Shown here one piece after another: positions 1-7,625 of a stretch of 22,436 nucleotides of DNA (position 1 is the first letter of the stretch; every line of letters starts with the position of its first letter). The DNA comes from Leptolyngbya sp. SIO4C1 (GTDB lineage: Bacteria > Cyanobacteriota > Cyanobacteriia > Phormidesmidales > Phormidesmidaceae). Both the position numbers and the translations under genes were made by a program. A model generated the notes under the pieces. It was not told the origin of the DNA, ran no database searches, and was given only the letters and a program-made list of their open reading frames with translations. The stretch spans positions 1-22,436 of the forward strand of contig JAAHIA010000024.1 in the NCBI GenBank assembly GCA_010671975.1, read 5' to 3'.

Positions 1-503
1 CTGGCTTACAGAAAGGAGGGGTATATAACCATTTCAAATCTAAAGACGAACTAGCGCTAGCAACCTATGACGCTGTTTTAGCTGAGCTAAACAGCCGCTA
101 TCGGCAGGTGCTGCGCCGCGATCGCCATGCCGTCGATCGGCTGCAGGCCATGCTGCAGGCGTTTCCCTTTCGCGACTTCGCTGAGTCAAGCGATCCGCTG
201 CTCAAAGGCGGCTGCCCGCTCTTAAACATGGCAATCGACAGCGACGACACGCATCCGGCGCTGCGCGCCAAGATTGCCGCTGCCGTTAAAGACTGGCAAT
301 CGCTGATAGAGAGCGTCGTATGCAAAGGAATCGCGCGTCAGCAAATACGCCCTGACATCCAGGCAGAGCAGGTCGCGACAGTCATTATCGCGGCGCTAGA
401 AGGCAGCGTCATGCTGGTGAAGCTGCACGCAGATGTGACCTATCTGCATAGAACGCTGGAACACCTAAATCAGTATGTTGAGGGCCTGAGACGGGAGACA
501 TAA
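1..503 (+). CDS. TetR/AcrR-family transcriptional regulator, 5' end outside window
   Basis: The reading frame is open from base 3 to the TAA at 501-503, so the start lies upstream of the window. The first visible residues, GLQKGGVYNHFKSKDELA, match the end of the TetR DNA-binding domain: the recognition helix with the typical G-x-Y/F-x-H/Y-F-x-S/N-K. The rest is an alpha-helical ligand-binding domain with a GGCPLLNMA segment, seen in NemR/PrqR/YxaF-like TetR proteins. Two cysteines (in GGCPLL and in VVCKG) could act as redox or electrophile sensors, as described for NemR; this is inference. The gene reads toward fabF, 102 bases away, with a perfect palindrome between them, so it probably represses that gene and perhaps itself. 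The family call is firm; the ligand is unknown. Confidence 0.9.
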   Translation, partial: GLQKGGVYNHFKSKDELALATYDAVLAELNSRYRQVLRRDRHAVDRLQAMLQAFPFRDFAESSDPLLKGGCPLLNMAIDSDDTHPALRAKIAAAVKDWQSLIESVVCKGIARQQIRPDIQAEQVATVIIAALEGSVMLVKLHADVTYLHRTLEHLNQYVEGLRRET

Positions 504-565
504 GATCCAACCTTAAGACTGAAGCCGAACGCAAGCAAATTCAGCGTTTTTTATTTTGCAACTAA

Positions 566-583
566 AAAGACCGATCGGTCTTT
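566..583. promoter_or_regulatory. 18-bp perfect palindrome, probable TetR-family operator
   Basis: AAAGACCGATCGGTCTTT is a perfect 18-bp inverted repeat without a loop, 22 bases before the fabF start codon and just 5' of its ribosome binding site. The core AGACC-N4-GGTCT resembles the NemR-type box of E. coli (TAGACC-N4-GGTCTA). Its position between a TetR gene and the next gene suggests repression of fabF. It has no spacer or T-tract, so an intrinsic terminator for the regulator is less likely. Confidence 0.75.
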
Positions 584-588
584 AATCT

Positions 589-594
589 AGGAGG
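589..594 (+). promoter_or_regulatory. Strong Shine-Dalgarno of fabF
   Basis: AGGAGG lies 11 bases before the ATG at 606. This is a full match to the anti-SD core, stronger than for most genes in this window, and it sits 5 bases after the palindrome, so a bound repressor could also cover it. It supports the start at 606. Confidence 0.7.
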
Positions 595-605
595 ACAACA
601 CCAGC

Positions 606-1859
606 ATGATTCAGACATACCGCGCCGCTGTCACCGGACTGGGGGCAGTCACCCCGCTGGGCAATACCGTCAGCGACTACTGGCAGGGGTTGGCTACCGG
701 GCGCAGCGGCATCACCCGCATCACGCAGTTTGACGCTGCGCAGCATGCCTGTCAGATTGCAGCTGAGGTCAAAGGCTTTGAGCCCACGGACTATATGAGC
801 TCCAAGCAGGCTAAACGGGCCGATCGGTTTGCCCAGTTTGCGATCGCAGCGGCTGATCAGGCCTTAGCAGACGCTCGGTTCTCGATTACCGATCTCAACG
901 CTGAGCAGGTGGGCGTGATCATCGGGTCGGGCGTCGGTGGCATCAAAGTGATGGAAGACCAGCAGGCGATCTATTTGAGCCAGGGTCCAAGCCGCTGCAG
1001 CCCGTTTATGATTCCGATGATGATTGCCAATATGGGCGCGGGGCTAGTCGCCATTCACACCGGTGCCAAGGGCCCCAACTCCTGCACGGTGACCGCCTGT
1101 GCCGCTGGTGCCAACGCGATTGGGGAGGCCTTTCGGCTAATTCAGCGAGGGGATGCACAGGCGATGCTCTGCGGCGGGGCAGAAGCCGCCATCACGCCCT
1201 TGAGCATTGCTGGCTTTTCAGCCGCGCGAGCCGTTTCTACCCGTAATGACGATCCGGCTCGGGCCTCACGCCCGTTTGATCGCGATCGCGATGGCTTTGT
1301 CTTGGGTGAAGGGGCTGGCGTTTTGCTGCTAGAAAATCTCGACCATGCCTTGGCGCGCGGTGCCCGCATTTATGCCGAAGTTGTAGGCTATGGCCTCACC
1401 TGCGATGCCTATCACATGACCGGCCAGCGTCCCGGTGGTGTCATGGCGGCTCGGGCCATGCAGCTAGCGCTCAAAGATGCTCAAATTCTGCCGCATCAGG
1501 TGGACTACATCAATGCCCACGGCACTAGCACCCGCGTCAACGATCCAACTGAGACGGCTGCCATTAAAACAGCGCTGGGGGAGGCAGCCTATCAGGTCGC
1601 AATCAGCTCAACTAAATCGATGACCGGACATCTGTTGGGCGGTGCCGGTGGGATTGAGGCTGTCGCCACGGTGCTGGCAATCGCTAAAGGCCAGATTCCT
1701 CCGACGATTAATCTGCAGCATCCCGACCCAGACTGCAATCTCGACTATGTGGCCAATCAGCTGCGATCGCGCCCTGTGGACATTGCCTTATCCAATTCCT
1801 ACGCCTTTGGCGGGCACAACGTCACGCTGGTGTTTCAAAAATATCGATGCCTTCAATAA
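606..1859 (+). CDS. fabF: Beta-ketoacyl-[ACP] synthase II (FabF/KAS II type)
   Basis: A 417-residue condensing enzyme, the normal length for FabF, which elongates acyl-ACP with malonyl-ACP in type II fatty acid synthesis. The thiolase-fold active site is complete: nucleophile Cys165 in VTACAAGAN, His305 in NAHGTST, Lys337 in STKSMTGH and His342 in the same motif. The C-terminal NSYAFGGHNVTLVF strand is also typical. No acpP gene adjoins it, unlike the usual acpP-fabF pair, and it follows a TetR gene and an operator-like palindrome, so it may be a regulated paralogue rather than the housekeeping enzyme. That is inference; a role in secondary lipid or polyketide synthesis is possible. The stop codon lies inside a 12-bp tandem repeat, and the last residues (YRCLQ) extend past the usual C-terminus. 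Confidence 0.93.
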   Translation: MIQTYRAAVTGLGAVTPLGNTVSDYWQGLATGRSGITRITQFDAAQHACQIAAEVKGFEPTDYMSSKQAKRADRFAQFAIAAADQALADARFSITDLNAEQVGVIIGSGVGGIKVMEDQQAIYLSQGPSRCSPFMIPMMIANMGAGLVAIHTGAKGPNSCTVTACAAGANAIGEAFRLIQRGDAQAMLCGGAEAAITPLSIAGFSAARAVSTRNDDPARASRPFDRDRDGFVLGEGAGVLLLENLDHALARGARIYAEVVGYGLTCDAYHMTGQRPGGVMAARAMQLALKDAQILPHQVDYINAHGTSTRVNDPTETAAIKTALGEAAYQVAISSTKSMTGHLLGGAGGIEAVATVLAIAKGQIPPTINLQHPDPDCNLDYVANQLRSRPVDIALSNSYAFGGHNVTLVFQKYRCLQ

Positions 1860-1871
1860 TGCCTTCAATAA
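1848..1871. repeat. 12-bp perfect tandem duplication across the fabF stop codon
   Basis: TGCCTTCAATAA occurs twice head to tail (1848-1859 and 1860-1871). The first copy supplies the fabF stop codon TAA. A slippage-type duplication is the simplest reading; it would have left the protein unchanged. Confidence 0.85.
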
Positions 1872-2204
1872 TGAACATTGCCCGCCCGTTCGAAAGCAAA
1901 CTCGATTTCATTGAAAATAAAATTTGCATAAATAGAGGCGCTCCCAAGATAAAGCCTTCAAACAAACCTTGAATTCAACTTTAAAGACAGATTTAAACAA
2001 TATTCTTCCAGAATCGAATCTTAAGTATGGTAGAAAACATAAGGAGATTTGTCTAAGCCAAATAGCTTAGATTGGGTCATCGCTTAGTTTGCGATCGCTC
2101 ATCTTGCGCCTGTACCTACAGCCCCTAAAGATTCAGGATTATATGCTTCCTTAGCTTGAGCTAGCCCCCTAGCCACAGAGTTCAAAAATAAGCCAAAGCG
2201 CTGA
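1872..2204. other. Gene-poor AT-rich spacer between fabF and the unknown gene
   Basis: No convincing gene is present. It is more AT-rich than its neighbours at the fabF side. It holds a 10-bp palindrome TTGAATTCAA (1969-1978), a stem-loop TCTAAGC-CAAATA-GCTTAGA (2052-2071) just after a Shine-Dalgarno-like AAGGAG (2041-2046), and one HIP1 octamer (2091-2098). Only very short reading frames follow the AAGGAG. No clear GC-rich terminator for fabF is seen. Confidence 0.5.
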
Positions 2205-2218
2205 GTGTGCGCGCACAC
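2205..2218. promoter_or_regulatory. 14-bp perfect palindrome upstream of the unknown gene
   Basis: GTGTGCGCGCACAC is a perfect 14-bp inverted repeat ending 64 bases before the ATG at 2283. Alternating purine and pyrimidine makes it both self-complementary and Z-DNA prone. It could be an operator in the 5' region of the next gene; no cognate regulator can be named. Confidence 0.35.
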
Positions 2219-2282
2219 ACTGGCCCTATCTTTCATCACTATCCCTAACTTAATAGACATCTTTAATGGAGGAAGACAATTT

Positions 2283-2702
2283 ATGGATGTGCCTTCCAAT
2301 AGCTTCTGGCTGCTAGTTGAATCGGCTCAATTTAGCAGCTATCGCTTAGCCAATGCTCTGTCACTGGCCTGCGGTGTTTGGCACTGTCTGCCAATGGCTC
2401 AGATAGCGGCCGCTAAGGAGCTATATGATCGCTCGCAGCAATCGAACAGTTCAATATCGGTTGTTCTGCATCCTCCCCATCTTTTAGAAGCGACTGCTCA
2501 GTCAGAGACCGCTGTGGCTCACTGGCATCGCATTGTGCTATCCAATCCAGAGCAGCGAGCTTTTCGAGTCGACGATTGGCTATACCCAACGAATAAGGAA
2601 ATTAAGGTCACGCCCAGCGACTATACGAAAATTCAGCAGGCGATCGACGCTCAGCAGCCCGCTCCTTATTTTCGGCCTACTACGCTAGAGCGGCTCGACT
2701 GA
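2283..2702 (+). CDS. Protein of unknown function, 139 residues
   Basis: I do not recognise this protein. The ATG at 2283 was chosen because GGAGGA (2268-2273) lies 9 bases before it; a longer frame from a GTG at 2205 would begin inside a palindrome and has no such signal. The product is soluble-looking, without a signal peptide or clear membrane segment. Its N-terminal half is hydrophobic and helical (FWLLVESAQF, YRLANALSLACGVWHCL, residues about 8-38). The second half is polar, with a WHRIVLSNPEQRAFRVDDWLY segment (split here as WHRIVLSNPE and QRAFRVDDWLY). It lies between fabF and an MDR oxidoreductase on the same strand, 48 bases before the latter, so the two may be co-transcribed. Codon use and composition resemble the neighbours, which supports a real gene. 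Confidence 0.7.
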   Translation: MDVPSNSFWLLVESAQFSSYRLANALSLACGVWHCLPMAQIAAAKELYDRSQQSNSSISVVLHPPHLLEATAQSETAVAHWHRIVLSNPEQRAFRVDDWLYPTNKEIKVTPSDYTKIQQAIDAQQPAPYFRPTTLERLD

Positions 2703-2750
2703 TGGAGCTCGACGCGCGACACTATCTATAGTTGTGCGCTGATAGCGTCT

Positions 2751-3755
2751 ATGCAGCAAGTAGTTGTCTCTGCCTTCGGTGATATCGATACCCTCACGCT
2801 GACAGCGGTACCTACCCCCGAACCGGCAGCTGATGAAGTGCTGATTCAGCTCACCAGCATCGGCATGAATCACGCCGATCTGATGGCGCGGCGGGGAGAG
2901 TATCGTCTTGTGACCGGAGAGCCCCCCTTCACGCCTGGTTTGGAAGGCGGCGGGGTGATTGTTCAAGTCGGGGCGGCGGTGCGAAATCGCAGCGTGGGAC
3001 AGCGGGTGATTCTCACCTTGGATGCGCCGGCTTCTCGCGGCCTAGGGAGAGGCACCTACCAATCACACTATGCGATCGCGGCTGATAAAACCATTCCGGT
3101 TCCCGATGAAATCCCGGATGAGCTGATTGGGGCGCTGTGGCTGCCCTATCTGACTGCCTGGGGTTGCCTAGTTTGGCGACAAAATCTGCAGCCCGATCAG
3201 CTGGTGCTGGTACCGGCCGCCAGCAGTAGCGTTGCGATCGCGGCCTCTCAGGTAATCCAGCAGCAGGGCGGCACTGCCATTGGCACCACCACTAGCCCAG
3301 ACAAGGTCGAGCGGCTGCAGGCCATGCCCGAGGCGCAGTACGACCACATCGTTGTAACCAACCATCCCAAATGGTGGCGTGACGTCAAGAAAATTACCAG
3401 CGGCAACGGCTGCGACGTAATTTTTGACCCGGTGGCAGCGGGCGACTTTTTGAATCATGAAATCCGGCTGCTGGCGCAGGGCGGCACGCTCTGGGTCTAT
3501 GGGCTGCTGGGCCAGCCCGGCGTCGTTGATGTAACGCCGCTGATTCGCAAAGACGCGGCGATTCGCGGCTGGCTGCTCAACCAGATTGCAGCTAGCCCTA
3601 TCGCAGAAGAAGCCTACCAGCACGTGCTGCAGCAGGTGGCACAGGGGCACTATCAGCTGCCGGTAGCGCAGATCTTTCCGCTCTCAGAAGTCAAAGCGGC
3701 CCACGCCGCAATGGCGCAGGGACAGCATATTGGCAAGCTGATTTTGCAGCCCTAG
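2751..3755 (+). CDS. MDR-family NAD(P)H:quinone oxidoreductase-like protein
   Basis: A 334-residue medium-chain dehydrogenase/reductase. Residues about 27-110 form the GroES-like domain with the quinone oxidoreductase signature GMNHADLMARRGEY (39-51) and PGLEGGGVI (62-70). Residues about 148-270 form the Rossmann domain; the usual AAGGVG nucleotide-binding loop is replaced by PAASSSVAIAA (155-165), a variant I believe is found in some members. There is no structural-zinc cysteine cluster and no catalytic-zinc GHE motif, so a zinc-independent reductase of quinones or alpha,beta-unsaturated carbonyls is likeliest; the substrate is not evident. No clear Shine-Dalgarno precedes the ATG. Its stop codon TAG overlaps the stop of eboF on the other strand in a shared CTAG. 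Confidence 0.85.
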   Translation: MQQVVVSAFGDIDTLTLTAVPTPEPAADEVLIQLTSIGMNHADLMARRGEYRLVTGEPPFTPGLEGGGVIVQVGAAVRNRSVGQRVILTLDAPASRGLGRGTYQSHYAIAADKTIPVPDEIPDELIGALWLPYLTAWGCLVWRQNLQPDQLVLVPAASSSVAIAASQVIQQQGGTAIGTTTSPDKVERLQAMPEAQYDHIVVTNHPKWWRDVKKITSGNGCDVIFDPVAAGDFLNHEIRLLAQGGTLWVYGLLGQPGVVDVTPLIRKDAAIRGWLLNQIAASPIAEEAYQHVLQQVAQGHYQLPVAQIFPLSEVKAAHAAMAQGQHIGKLILQP

Positions 3756-5176
3756 GCCGGCACCGCATCAGCGCTAGCAACTGGCTCAGACGGCTGCGGA
3801 CGGCTGTTAAACAGATGCTGCAGCATGATATCGCAAACCTCAGTTGGCTCAATTTCATCTGCTGGCAGATGCTGCGCCTGCTGCGAGATCAGCAGCGGAC
3901 CTTCATTCGGATCGCGGGTGAGATGGCCGTGAGAGCCGCGCACTAGACCGGCATCTAGCGGCGTAAACTCCATCAACGTGCGGAACCCAAGCTTCTTCTT
4001 CAGTAGCGTCGCAGCAATCTTGAGCTTGGGCTGACTAATCGCGGGATCGATAAACATTTCAGCCGGGTCATAGCCGGGCTTGCGGTGAATATCGACCGTG
4101 CGAGCAAAGTCGGGCGCGCGGCTGTCGTCTAGCCAGTAGTAGTAGGTGAACCAGGCGTCGGGCTGGGCGATCGCCACCAGCTCACCCGAGCGCGGATGAT
4201 CCAGATGGTGCGCCTGCTTACCCGACTCGTCCAACACCTGATCCACGCCCACAACCTCTTCTAGCAGCGCCTTCACCTGCGGAATATAGGCCGGGTCGTT
4301 GACATACACGTGCGCCAGCTGATGATCGGCCACCGCAAAGGCAGTACTGGCACCCGCATCGAGCAGCTCATGTCCCAGCTCCTCACGCACGGCTAGCAGT
4401 CCCTGCTGTCGCAGCACTCGGTTGAGGTGCACCGGCTGAGAGACTGGCGTGATGCCATATTCGGAGAGCACAATCACCTGCGCGCCTTGGGCTTCGTAAT
4501 AGTCGATCAGGTCGCCGCAGACGCGATCAATCTCCCGCAGGTCGGTGGCAATTTGGGCCGGGTCACTGCCCACTTTCTGACAGCAGTAGTCTAAATGCGG
4601 CAGATAGACCAGCGTCAGCGTCGGGTCTTTTTGCGCGTCCACCTGCTTGGCAGCCTCAGCAATCCACCGGCTCGACTCGACTGAGGTAGCCGGTCCCCAG
4701 AATTTAAACAGCGGGAACTGACCGAGCTGGGTTTGCAGCTGCGATCGCAGCGCTGCCGGTTTGGTATTAATGTCGGGCAGCTTGCGGCCGTCTGCCGGGT
4801 ACATTGGGCGCGGCGTCACCTCATAGTCAGCGGTGGAGTACAGGTTGTACCACCAAAAGAGATTGGCGCAGGTGAAATCAGGATTAATGTCTCTGGCCAT
4901 GTCCCAGACTTTGGGGGCCTGCACCAGCTTGTTCGACTGTCGCCAGAACTTCACCTCGCAGTCATCACGAAAGTACCAGCCGTTAGCCACAATGCCGTGC
5001 TCGGTGGGATATTTGCCGGTTAGATAGGTAGCCTGAGCCGTGCAGGTGACAGCGGGCAGTACCGGCCTTACGGCAATTTGCTTGCCCTGCGCTGCCCAGC
5101 GTGAGAGATAGGGCGTGTGCTCGCCAATCAGCTTAGCCGTGAGTCCAACGACGTTGAGAACAACCGTTTTTTGCAT
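3752..5176 (-). CDS. eboF: EboF, alkaline-phosphatase-superfamily protein of the ebo cluster
   Basis: A 474-residue protein usually annotated as nucleotide pyrophosphatase/phosphodiesterase. The N-terminal VVLNVVGLTAKLIG, the nucleophile region PAVTCTAQATYLTG (Thr44) and YPTEHGI place it in the NPP/phosphonoacetate hydrolase branch. Several metal positions deviate: the first Asp of the VDG motif is Val10, the His four residues after Asp196 (LDYCCQ) is Gln200, and the SDHG motif is SEYG (Glu239, Tyr240). Thr44, Asp196 and His416 (GSHGH) remain. Classic two-zinc catalysis is therefore doubtful, and a binding role is possible. It is the last gene of the cluster, starting one base after the eboE stop. 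The C-terminus (EPVASADAVPA) is a low-complexity tail. The cluster assignment is firm; activity is uncertain. Confidence 0.9.
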   Translation of the reverse strand: MQKTVVLNVVGLTAKLIGEHTPYLSRWAAQGKQIAVRPVLPAVTCTAQATYLTGKYPTEHGIVANGWYFRDDCEVKFWRQSNKLVQAPKVWDMARDINPDFTCANLFWWYNLYSTADYEVTPRPMYPADGRKLPDINTKPAALRSQLQTQLGQFPLFKFWGPATSVESSRWIAEAAKQVDAQKDPTLTLVYLPHLDYCCQKVGSDPAQIATDLREIDRVCGDLIDYYEAQGAQVIVLSEYGITPVSQPVHLNRVLRQQGLLAVREELGHELLDAGASTAFAVADHQLAHVYVNDPAYIPQVKALLEEVVGVDQVLDESGKQAHHLDHPRSGELVAIAQPDAWFTYYYWLDDSRAPDFARTVDIHRKPGYDPAEMFIDPAISQPKLKIAATLLKKKLGFRTLMEFTPLDAGLVRGSHGHLTRDPNEGPLLISQQAQHLPADEIEPTEVCDIMLQHLFNSRPQPSEPVASADAVPA

Positions 5177-5177
5177 A

Positions 5178-6392
5178 TTAAAGCGTCTCCAATACCCATT
5201 CGTACTCGCGCTGAATGGAGGTCAACAAATCAAGCTTGAGCTCAGGCGGCAGCACGTCCCAGGTGTAGGTTTCAATCTCTAGGTGCGTGCAGCCCGGATG
5301 GGCCTGCATCGCTGCCAAAAACGCTTTAATATCGGCCTGGGTGGAGTGAAAGGCGTGATAGCGATCAACAAAGATAGGCACGTGAAAATGCGTGCGCCAT
5401 TCTATCGCCTGGTCGTTGCTGGCTAGCTCGGGCAGTGCCTGCTGCAGGTCGGCATAGTGCTTCAGGCTGCCGTCGGTGCAGCGCTCAATCACCTGATGCA
5501 GATAGGTCGATTCGGCAAAAGGCTCAAGCTGGGTCGCAAACCACTGGCGCTTGTCGGCATCTGGCGGTATTTCAAGGCGTAAGGCAGCACTGAGCTGAGC
5601 CTTGCCGATTTTGATGCCAGCCGCCTTGAACTGCTCGATTACCTGCTGTGGCTGCTCATATTCCACTGCGAAATGGCAGGTGTCATAGCAAACTTGAATA
5701 TGGTCGCGCAGCTGCTGCTCGGCCGCTGCCTGCGAGATTCCTAAATTCTCTGCTAGCCAGGCACCGCCTACCGGCAGCAGCCAGTCTTGGAAGTAAGCGA
5801 TCACCTCTGCCGCATTCTCAATCAGGCCGTCCGGCTCAGGCTCCAGATCGAGATGCAGCCACTGGCCGCTGGTTTCTTTCAGCTTGGCCAGAACAGCAGT
5901 CAGCTTGGCTAGGTTCAGCGTGCTGGCTTTTAGCGTAGCGGTGTGGCCCGCTGCGTCATTCGTCCACCAGGGCTTGTAAGACAAGGGCAGCGTCGAAATG
6001 CCGCCATCGACGCCCGCCGGCAGCAGCGCTGCTAGGATTTGACAGAGCCGCAGCGTGTAGGTGAGCCGCTCGGGCTGCGACCAGTCAGGCGCATAGACCT
6101 GATCTTTCACCGTTTGGTGGTGAAATCCGCCGTAGGGAAAGCCGTTGAGCGTAAAGACATAGAGGTCTTGCTGTGCCAGCCAGGCTTTAAACTGCGCCAG
6201 ATGGTTCTGATTTAGTAGCTCACGCGCCGCCACTTCAGATAGCCTCAGACCGATGCCGAAGGGCGCTGCTGGCGACAGCTGCTGCTTCAGAGCAGGCAGG
6301 TAGGTTTCTAAATTTTGCTTGACCTGCGCCCAGGTCTCGCCCGGGTGAATATTCGAGCAGTAGGTAAGATGTAGCGCCTTGCCAAGCTTCAT
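5178..6392 (-). CDS. eboE: EboE, TIM-barrel (xylose-isomerase-like) metabolite traffic protein
   Basis: A 404-residue protein with the typical EboE N-terminus (HLTYCSNIHPGETW, residues 8-21). The fold is predicted to be a xylose isomerase/AP endonuclease 2-like TIM barrel. Possible metal or acid-base residues sit at strand ends: LDLEPEPDG (Glu184, Glu186), CYDTCHFAVEYE (Asp237, His240), THFHVP (His335, His337) and LEIETYTW (Glu372, Glu374). Its reaction is unknown; the name comes from work linking the ebo cluster to movement of a scytonemin precursor to the periplasm in Nostoc punctiforme. The ATG overlaps the eboD stop by 4 bases (ATGA type), indicating translational coupling, and eboF follows after one base. 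No signal peptide is seen, so a cytoplasmic site is inferred. Confidence 0.92.
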   Translation of the reverse strand: MKLGKALHLTYCSNIHPGETWAQVKQNLETYLPALKQQLSPAAPFGIGLRLSEVAARELLNQNHLAQFKAWLAQQDLYVFTLNGFPYGGFHHQTVKDQVYAPDWSQPERLTYTLRLCQILAALLPAGVDGGISTLPLSYKPWWTNDAAGHTATLKASTLNLAKLTAVLAKLKETSGQWLHLDLEPEPDGLIENAAEVIAYFQDWLLPVGGAWLAENLGISQAAAEQQLRDHIQVCYDTCHFAVEYEQPQQVIEQFKAAGIKIGKAQLSAALRLEIPPDADKRQWFATQLEPFAESTYLHQVIERCTDGSLKHYADLQQALPELASNDQAIEWRTHFHVPIFVDRYHAFHSTQADIKAFLAAMQAHPGCTHLEIETYTWDVLPPELKLDLLTSIQREYEWVLETL

Positions 6393-7582
6393 GCTGCAAA
6401 CTCCTTGAGCAGCGCGATCGCGCGTCGGTAGCTGGTAAAGTCAGCCTGATGTACCTCAAAGCCTTGGCCAACTGCCTGCAGCAGCATGATGGTGAGCTCG
6501 CCGCCGAGATGTTCTCTAAACTCGCTCAGCCCGCGAAACAGCGAATCGGGATGATCGGGGTGGTCGAGATGGCTGCTGAGCATCGGCGTTGATAGCCCAA
6601 AGCCCAGCGTCTGAAGGGTCTGAAGAATGCGCTGCCAGTCGCGAGATTCAAGCTGCCCCTGCAGGTAAGAATAGGTGCTGTCCAAGGCAATGCCAATTGC
6701 GACGGCCTCGCCGTGGCGCAACTCATAGTTGGTTAAATGCTCCAGCCGATGCGCGGCCCAGTGGCCAAAGTCAAGCGGGCGTGAAGAGCCCTGCTCAAAC
6801 GGATCGCCATAGCCGCCAATATGCTCCAAATGATGCTTGGCACAGCGATAGATCAGCGCCTGCATGGCCGTCATATCGCGCCGAGCCAGGGCTGGGGCTG
6901 CGGCTTCAATAAATTCGAAAAAGTCAGCATCTTTGATCAGCGCGACTTTGACTGCCTCGGCAATGCCCGCTCGCCAGTCTCGATCGTCAAGCGTGGTGAG
7001 AAAGTCGAAGTCATTGAGCACCAGGGTCGGCGGTGCAAACGCGCCAAGAAAGTTCTTTTTGCCAAAGGCGTTAATGCCGTTTTTGACCCCAATGCCCGAG
7101 TCGTTCTGGGCAAGCACGGTGGTTGGCACGCGAATCAGCCGCACGCCGCGATGGGCCGTTGCTGCTGCGTAGCCAGCCATATCTAGCACGGCGCCGCCGC
7201 CAATTGCCATGATGTAAGAATGACGACAGATAGCGGTTTCATGCACGGTATGCTGAATCTTTTCGACCCAGTCGGCGCTGTTCTTCACCGCTTCGCCGCC
7301 CGGCACGATCAGCGGTTCGCTTACGAGCGTCATCGCATCTGGGTAGCGCTGCGCGTAGGTTTGAATTTGCTCAGTCAGCTGAGGATGCGCCGTGAGAACA
7401 CCGGCATCGATCACGGGCAGAAGCCGAGTCGAGGAGGTCTTAGCCTGGCTCAACACGGTTGCCAGTAGCGGATTCTCAGGCTGAAACAGGCCGTTTGTGA
7501 AATGCACATCGTAGGTGAAGCGCACTGCAAAGTCTTGCTGGAGTGGCTGTAGCCTAGGCGGTGCAATAGTATTCGAGATCAT
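6389..7582 (-). CDS. eboD: EboD, sugar phosphate cyclase (3-dehydroquinate synthase-like)
   Basis: A 397-residue member of the dehydroquinate synthase/sugar phosphate cyclase superfamily. The NAD-binding GGGAVLDMAGYAAATAHRG (128-146), RVPTTVLAQNDSGIGVKNG (151-169) and probable metal ligands Glu209 (GIAEAVK), His274 (DFGHW) and His290 (LRHGEAV) are all present. True dehydroquinate synthases have LNFGHT; here it is LDFGHW, with Asp271 at the position of the substrate-binding Asn. From memory, an Asp there occurs in C7-cyclitol synthases, so the substrate is probably not DAHP. The ATG at 7582 is preferred: an upstream TTG at 7639 would add 19 residues and overlap eboC by 14 bases. It overlaps eboE by 4 bases. 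Housekeeping aroB is expected elsewhere in the genome. Confidence 0.92.
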   Translation of the reverse strand: MISNTIAPPRLQPLQQDFAVRFTYDVHFTNGLFQPENPLLATVLSQAKTSSTRLLPVIDAGVLTAHPQLTEQIQTYAQRYPDAMTLVSEPLIVPGGEAVKNSADWVEKIQHTVHETAICRHSYIMAIGGGAVLDMAGYAAATAHRGVRLIRVPTTVLAQNDSGIGVKNGINAFGKKNFLGAFAPPTLVLNDFDFLTTLDDRDWRAGIAEAVKVALIKDADFFEFIEAAAPALARRDMTAMQALIYRCAKHHLEHIGGYGDPFEQGSSRPLDFGHWAAHRLEHLTNYELRHGEAVAIGIALDSTYSYLQGQLESRDWQRILQTLQTLGFGLSTPMLSSHLDHPDHPDSLFRGLSEFREHLGGELTIMLLQAVGQGFEVHQADFTSYRRAIALLKEFAA

Positions 7583-7625
7583 AGTAAATGGTGTTTGATA
7601 ACTGAAAAGGTGAATAAAGCTGAGC

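Noticed and set aside
2041..2087. A strong AAGGAG followed by a 12-codon frame from TTG (2049), ending at TAG
   Set aside because: The start codon is only two bases after the AAGGAG, and the frame is too short to support; I saw no evidence of a broken gene in the frames that follow.
840..3241. Repeated GCGATCGC octamers as possible operators
   Set aside because: These are HIP1 sites, abundant across many cyanobacterial genomes and mostly within genes here; they indicate lineage, not local regulation.
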